Part shown: in pieces, positions 7,786 to 10,292 of the stretch | Layout of the letters: each line of letters begins with the position of its first letter | Position numbering within the stretch: position 1 is the stretch's first letter | DNA from: Rhodospirillaceae bacterium | Lineage (GTDB): Bacteria; Pseudomonadota; Alphaproteobacteria; MPNO01; UBA2964 | Length of the DNA stretch: 10,292 nt | Reading direction: 5' to 3' | NCBI GenBank assembly: GCA_002712335.1 | Contig: PATI01000036.1 | Location: 11,330-21,621 of the forward strand | Notes under the pieces: generated by a model | What the model was told of the DNA's origin: nothing | Database searches by the model: none | The model's input: the letters and a program-made list of their open reading frames with translations, nothing else | Translations under genes and position numbers: made by a program

Positions 7786-7789
7786 TCCT
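7786..7789 (-). promoter_or_regulatory. Ribosome binding site of the acyl-CoA synthetase gene
   Basis: AGGA on the minus strand, 8 nt before the TTG codon at 7777-7775 and overlapping the TAG stop of the crotonase gene. It decides the unusual TTG start and suggests re-initiation by ribosomes finishing the upstream gene. Confidence 0.6.
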
Positions 7790-8579
7790 ATTTTGATTTT
7801 TCTAAAAATGATTTAACAGCATCTCGGTGGTAATCTGTAGTATAACAAATAGCCTGCGCTTGACAGCCGAGTTCAAAAACTTCCTCGATCGAGAGTTCTA
7901 GGCTCTTGTCCAGAATAGATTTTGCTAGAGCTAGGGCATGCGGAGAGCCGACGGTCATTTTGTCAGCGATTGATAAGGACTCGTCTATTAAATTTTCATG
8001 CTTCACAACGGCGTCAACCATGCCAATAGAGAGGGCTTCGGCGGCGTCGACACGCCGCCCTGAAAAGATGAGTTGTTTTGCACATGCTAATCCGATTCGG
8101 CGAGGCAAAAAATACATTCCCCCTCCGTCGGGGATGAGTCCTCTTAATAAATAACTCATTGTAAATATTGACTGATTTGAAGAGATGATGAAATCACAAC
8201 ACAATGCCAGGTCTGCCCCAAGGCCTGCTGCTACGCCATTTACAGCTGCAATCGTTGGCTTGGATAAGCTATGAAGCATGGTTACCGCTTGATGTGTACG
8301 TCGCTGCCGGGCCCATCCATTCATTGCTACTTTTTCTAGGGGAACTTCTAGACGGTCTCTCATGGCCGCAATATCGCCTCCGGCACAGAAGGCTTTACCA
8401 TTTCCAGTTAAAATAACGGCTCGAACGGAATCCTCCTTACTTACCCATTCGAAAGCTTTTATGAGTTCATTTCTCATGGAGTCGTCAATTGCATTTAGTT
8501 TTTTTGGACGATTTAAGGTGATGATTACATAGGCACGTTTTTGGTCTATTTTTATCCATTGAAATTTTGGTTCTTTCAT
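7788..8579 (-). CDS. Enoyl-CoA hydratase/isomerase (crotonase) superfamily protein
   Basis: A 263-residue single-domain crotonase. Visible family features are LNRPKKLNAID (22-32), the oxyanion-hole segment GKAFCAGGDIAAM (61-73), GVAAGLGADLALCCDF (115-130), GLIPDGGGMYFLPRRIG (147-163) and SGRRVDAAEALSIGMVD (173-189). Aligned by eye to mitochondrial enoyl-CoA hydratase, the two catalytic glutamates fall on Asp123 and Tyr143, so a standard hydratase is doubtful. The Asp151 in IPDGGG recalls PaaG-type isomerases, where an aspartate in a PDSGG segment is important. Isomerase, dehalogenase-like or other CoA-ester chemistry is therefore possible. It is cytoplasmic. ATG at 8579 has GGA about 9 nt upstream. 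The gene is followed after 10 nt by the acyl-CoA synthetase alpha gene. The 110 nt upstream separate it from ubiA and hold no clear terminator. Confidence 0.87.
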   Translation of the reverse strand: MKEPKFQWIKIDQKRAYVIITLNRPKKLNAIDDSMRNELIKAFEWVSKEDSVRAVILTGNGKAFCAGGDIAAMRDRLEVPLEKVAMNGWARQRRTHQAVTMLHSLSKPTIAAVNGVAAGLGADLALCCDFIISSNQSIFTMSYLLRGLIPDGGGMYFLPRRIGLACAKQLIFSGRRVDAAEALSIGMVDAVVKHENLIDESLSIADKMTVGSPHALALAKSILDKSLELSIEEVFELGCQAQAICYTTDYHRDAVKSFLEKSK

Positions 8580-8644
8580 TATTCAATCCATTCTATCCCC
8601 AGCATTAGGATTTTAACCTTAGTTTATGAGCGTTGAGTGTTTCA

Positions 8645-8672
8645 TTCGATTTAATCCTTTTCGATTTTTAAT
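8645..8672. repeat. Imperfect direct repeat in the ubiA / crotonase gap
   Basis: TTCGATTTAAT (8645-8655) and TTCGATTTTTAAT (8660-8672) lie 4 nt apart in the 110 nt gap (8580-8689) downstream of ubiA. The copies differ by two extra T. The rest of the gap shows no hairpin. A TAAAAT that could serve as a -10 for the crotonase gene (minus strand, near 8611-8616) has no matching -35. Confidence 0.4.
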
Positions 8673-8689
8673 TATTGTGCAACGGGGAC

Positions 8690-9604
8690 TCAAAAATGAC
8701 TTGCTAGAATTCCGCCAAGAAATAGCCAGGAAAAGAGGCGATTAGATTTAAATTTCGCTAGGCAGTCTTTCGGTGAATTCAGGTCTAGATCCCAAACCTG
8801 CCATAAAAGTTGTAAAGCCCCAAAAGTTAAACCAAAATAAAAAGGCCAGCTGATTCCTAATGTTAAACCCGCACAGATGAAAAGAATTAAAGCAACCAAA
8901 TAAAATAGATACAACCAGGGTTTGCTTCCAGGTCCTAGAAAGCGGGCAGTTGATTTAATACCTGCATCCGGATCGTCGATGCGGTCTTGGTGTGCATAAA
9001 TTGTGTCATACCCTAGTGTCCAGAAAACCCCCCCTAAATATAATAGAACAGCAGTAAAAGAAATTTCTTCCTTCACTGCAGCCCAGGCAAGTAGCGCACC
9101 CCAGTTAAAGGTGAGGCCTAAAAATAGTTGGGGCCAGAAGGTAACTCGTTTCATGAACGGGTAAGTAAAAACGAGAATTAAGGATAAAACTCCTACTAAA
9201 ATGGCATTATCATTCAATGTACTCAAAATAAGAAACCCGATTATTATTAGCACTCCCAGAAAGCATATGGCTTTATTTAATGTAACCTCTCCACTAGGCA
9301 GTGGTCGGCTTTTCGTTCTTGAAACTTTGGAGTCAAAATTGCGGTCAATGATATCATTATAGGTGCACCCGGCTCCACGCATTATCAAAGCACCAATCCC
9401 AAATATAGTGAATAAGTAAATGATTTCATGAACTAAAAGAAAATTGTGAGTGGCCATTGATAATGACCACCAGCACGGGAATAATAAAAGCCAGGTTCCG
9501 ATAGGTCGGTCAAATCTCGCCAACCGAATAAACGGATGCCAATTCTTGGGAGTATGTTTGACCAACCAGTTATCGGTTGGAATATCACTCTCTTTGTTTG
9601 CCAT
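8690..9604 (-). CDS. ubiA: 4-hydroxybenzoate polyprenyltransferase
   Basis: A 304-residue integral membrane prenyltransferase that joins a polyprenyl diphosphate to 4-hydroxybenzoate in ubiquinone synthesis, upstream of the UbiD step. Both Mg-diphosphate motifs are present: NDIIDRNFD (83-91), followed by the family hallmark SRTKSRPLPSG (95-105), and DTIYAHQDRIDD (200-211). Hydrophobic helices cover most of the remainder (for example 36-50, 60-78, 112-128, 134-150, 158-176, 183-198, 230-248, 252-268, 290-303). Length is close to the family's usual 290-320. The DxxYAHQDxxDD form is specific to UbiA rather than to MenA or heme O synthase. Start ATG at 9604 has only a purine-rich GAAAGAG close upstream. 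It is divergent from rsmE, an arrangement familiar in alphaproteobacteria. Confidence 0.94.
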   Translation of the reverse strand: MANKESDIPTDNWLVKHTPKNWHPFIRLARFDRPIGTWLLLFPCWWSLSMATHNFLLVHEIIYLFTIFGIGALIMRGAGCTYNDIIDRNFDSKVSRTKSRPLPSGEVTLNKAICFLGVLIIIGFLILSTLNDNAILVGVLSLILVFTYPFMKRVTFWPQLFLGLTFNWGALLAWAAVKEEISFTAVLLYLGGVFWTLGYDTIYAHQDRIDDPDAGIKSTARFLGPGSKPWLYLFYLVALILFICAGLTLGISWPFYFGLTFGALQLLWQVWDLDLNSPKDCLAKFKSNRLFSWLFLGGILASHF

Positions 9605-9715
9605 GCTCTTTCTTTATATTCCTTAACTAAGTATAGATTTTAATCTGTTTAATTGATGGTCTCTAGTAACAAGTTAGCTATTGAAATCTTAGTATAGAAG
9701 TTCTCTTATGATTCA
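9605..9715. promoter_or_regulatory. Divergent promoter region between ubiA and rsmE
   Basis: A 111 nt AT-rich gap. The octamer AGTATAGA occurs twice in the same orientation (9630-9637 and 9691-9698). Read on the minus strand, the first copy contains TATACT (9635-9630), a 5-of-6 match to a -10 box placed about 25 nt before the ubiA ATG, but no good -35 stands at the right distance. For rsmE, TATAGA in the second copy could act as a -10 with a short leader, again without a clear -35. AGATTTTAATCT (9635-9646) is a short inverted repeat next to the first copy. The exact boxes are tentative. Confidence 0.4.
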
Positions 9716-10292
9716 ATGCGAGTTCCTAGACTATTTGTCGATCAAAATCTTATGTTAGGGCAGACGATCTTTGTCTCTGAATCTCAAGCCCATTACTTAA
9801 TTCAGGTTCTTAGGATGTCTGAGGGCAACAAACTCCGGCTTTTTAATGGTAGAGATGGAGAATGGTTAGGAAAAATATTTTCAATTACTCGCCGGCACTG
9901 CTCTTTGAAAATATGTTCCCAAAAGGAGAAACAAAATTCGGAAGAGGACCTTTGGTTGATATTTTCTCCTATAAAACGTAGCCGAATTGATTTTGTCGTG
10001 TCCAAGGCAACAGAATTAGGCGTTATTCGAATTTTACCGGTCCTAACAGATTTTACAAACGTCAAACGGGTTAATACCCAAAGGCTTATTTCTAATACCG
10101 TTGAGGCAGCACAACAATGCGGCCGTCTTTCGGTTCCTCGTGTTTTAGAACCCCAGAGCCTGAAATCACTCTTAGCAAATTGGCAAGTTGACAGGAAGTT
10201 ATTTTATTGTGATGAAACGGGAGGCGGATCGCCTATAAATAAAACGTTTAATGATGTTAAGATGAAAAATAATATAAGCTCAGCTGCGATTT
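9716..10292 (+). CDS. rsmE: 16S rRNA m3U1498 methyltransferase, N-terminal part
   Basis: The frame is open from ATG at 9716 to the right edge (192 codons), so the C-terminus is missing. RsmE methylates U1498 of 16S rRNA in the assembled small subunit using S-adenosylmethionine. The N-terminal PUA-like RNA-binding domain starts RVPRLFVDQ and includes QAHYLIQVLRM (24-34) and LRLFNGRDGEW (40-50). The SPOUT domain begins around residue 80 with FSPIKRSRIDFVVSKATELGV (83-103), then TDFTNVKRVNTQRL (111-124) and EAAQQCGRLSVP (130-141), close to the EAAEQ(C/S)GR hallmark. The SAM-binding knot expected around a GPEGG motif lies beyond the window. The Shine-Dalgarno is weak. An ATG 8 nt upstream is out of frame and soon hits a stop. 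It is divergent from ubiA. Confidence 0.92.
   Translation, partial: MRVPRLFVDQNLMLGQTIFVSESQAHYLIQVLRMSEGNKLRLFNGRDGEWLGKIFSITRRHCSLKICSQKEKQNSEEDLWLIFSPIKRSRIDFVVSKATELGVIRILPVLTDFTNVKRVNTQRLISNTVEAAQQCGRLSVPRVLEPQSLKSLLANWQVDRKLFYCDETGGGSPINKTFNDVKMKNNISSAAI

Noticed and set aside
8580..8689. Intrinsic terminator after ubiA
   Set aside because: The gap is AT-rich with small direct repeats but no GC-rich stem followed by a U-run.
9802..10065. 87-codon open frame on the minus strand
   Set aside because: It is antisense to rsmE, whose plus-strand frame has clear family motifs throughout.
1..10292. Mobile element, phage, CRISPR, toxin-antitoxin, tRNA or riboswitch signals
   Set aside because: No transposase, integrase, long terminal repeats, regularly spaced repeats, cloverleaf or structured leader was seen; the gene content is core metabolism and envelope synthesis.

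Overview
The window looks like a stretch of chromosome from an alphaproteobacterium. It is moderately AT-rich by eye (not counted). The evidence is gene content and order: ubiA beside a divergent rsmE of strongly alphaproteobacterial type, and a pmbA / lipid-A transporter / DUF374 acyltransferase / waaA cluster of the kind seen in that class. I see no phage, transposon, integron, CRISPR or plasmid signature and no tRNA or rRNA gene. Most of the window is ordinary core-genome housekeeping.

Layout. (1) Positions 1-5565, minus strand, read from right to left: ubiD, pmbA (tldE), msbA, a DUF374 (LpxJ-type) acyltransferase, then the 5' end of waaA, which runs off the left edge. ubiD/pmbA overlap by 8 bp, the acyltransferase starts 3 nt after msbA, and waaA overlaps the acyltransferase by 4 bp (GTGA), so this is almost certainly an operon or two closely linked ones. 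The only sizeable gap is 79 nt before msbA. (2) Positions 5566-5693: divergent promoter region. (3) Positions 5694-6419, plus strand: an uncharacterised protein resembling the gamma-glutamylcyclotransferase (GGCT) fold. It ends tail-to-tail with the next gene, the two stop codons sharing one TTAA. (4) Positions 6416-8579, minus strand: a two-gene unit of a crotonase-superfamily protein followed by a stand-alone CoA-binding (alpha-type) subunit of an ADP-forming acyl-CoA synthetase, with a TTG start. (5) Positions 8690-9604, minus strand: ubiA. (6) Positions 9605-9715: divergent intergenic region. (7) Positions 9716-10292, plus strand: rsmE, running off the right edge.

How the genes fit together. 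UbiA attaches the polyprenyl chain to 4-hydroxybenzoate and UbiD decarboxylates the product, so two consecutive ubiquinone steps lie about 4 kb apart, separated by unrelated genes. WaaA adds Kdo to the lipid A precursor, the DUF374 protein may acylate lipid A, and MsbA flips the product across the inner membrane, which makes a coherent lipid A module. The crotonase plus acyl-CoA synthetase alpha pair suggests catabolism or recycling of an unidentified acyl-CoA.

I did not find a convincing undescribed system. The best candidates for a second look are the GGCT-like protein, and the split acyl-CoA synthetase alpha subunit paired with a crotonase whose catalytic positions do not match a standard hydratase.
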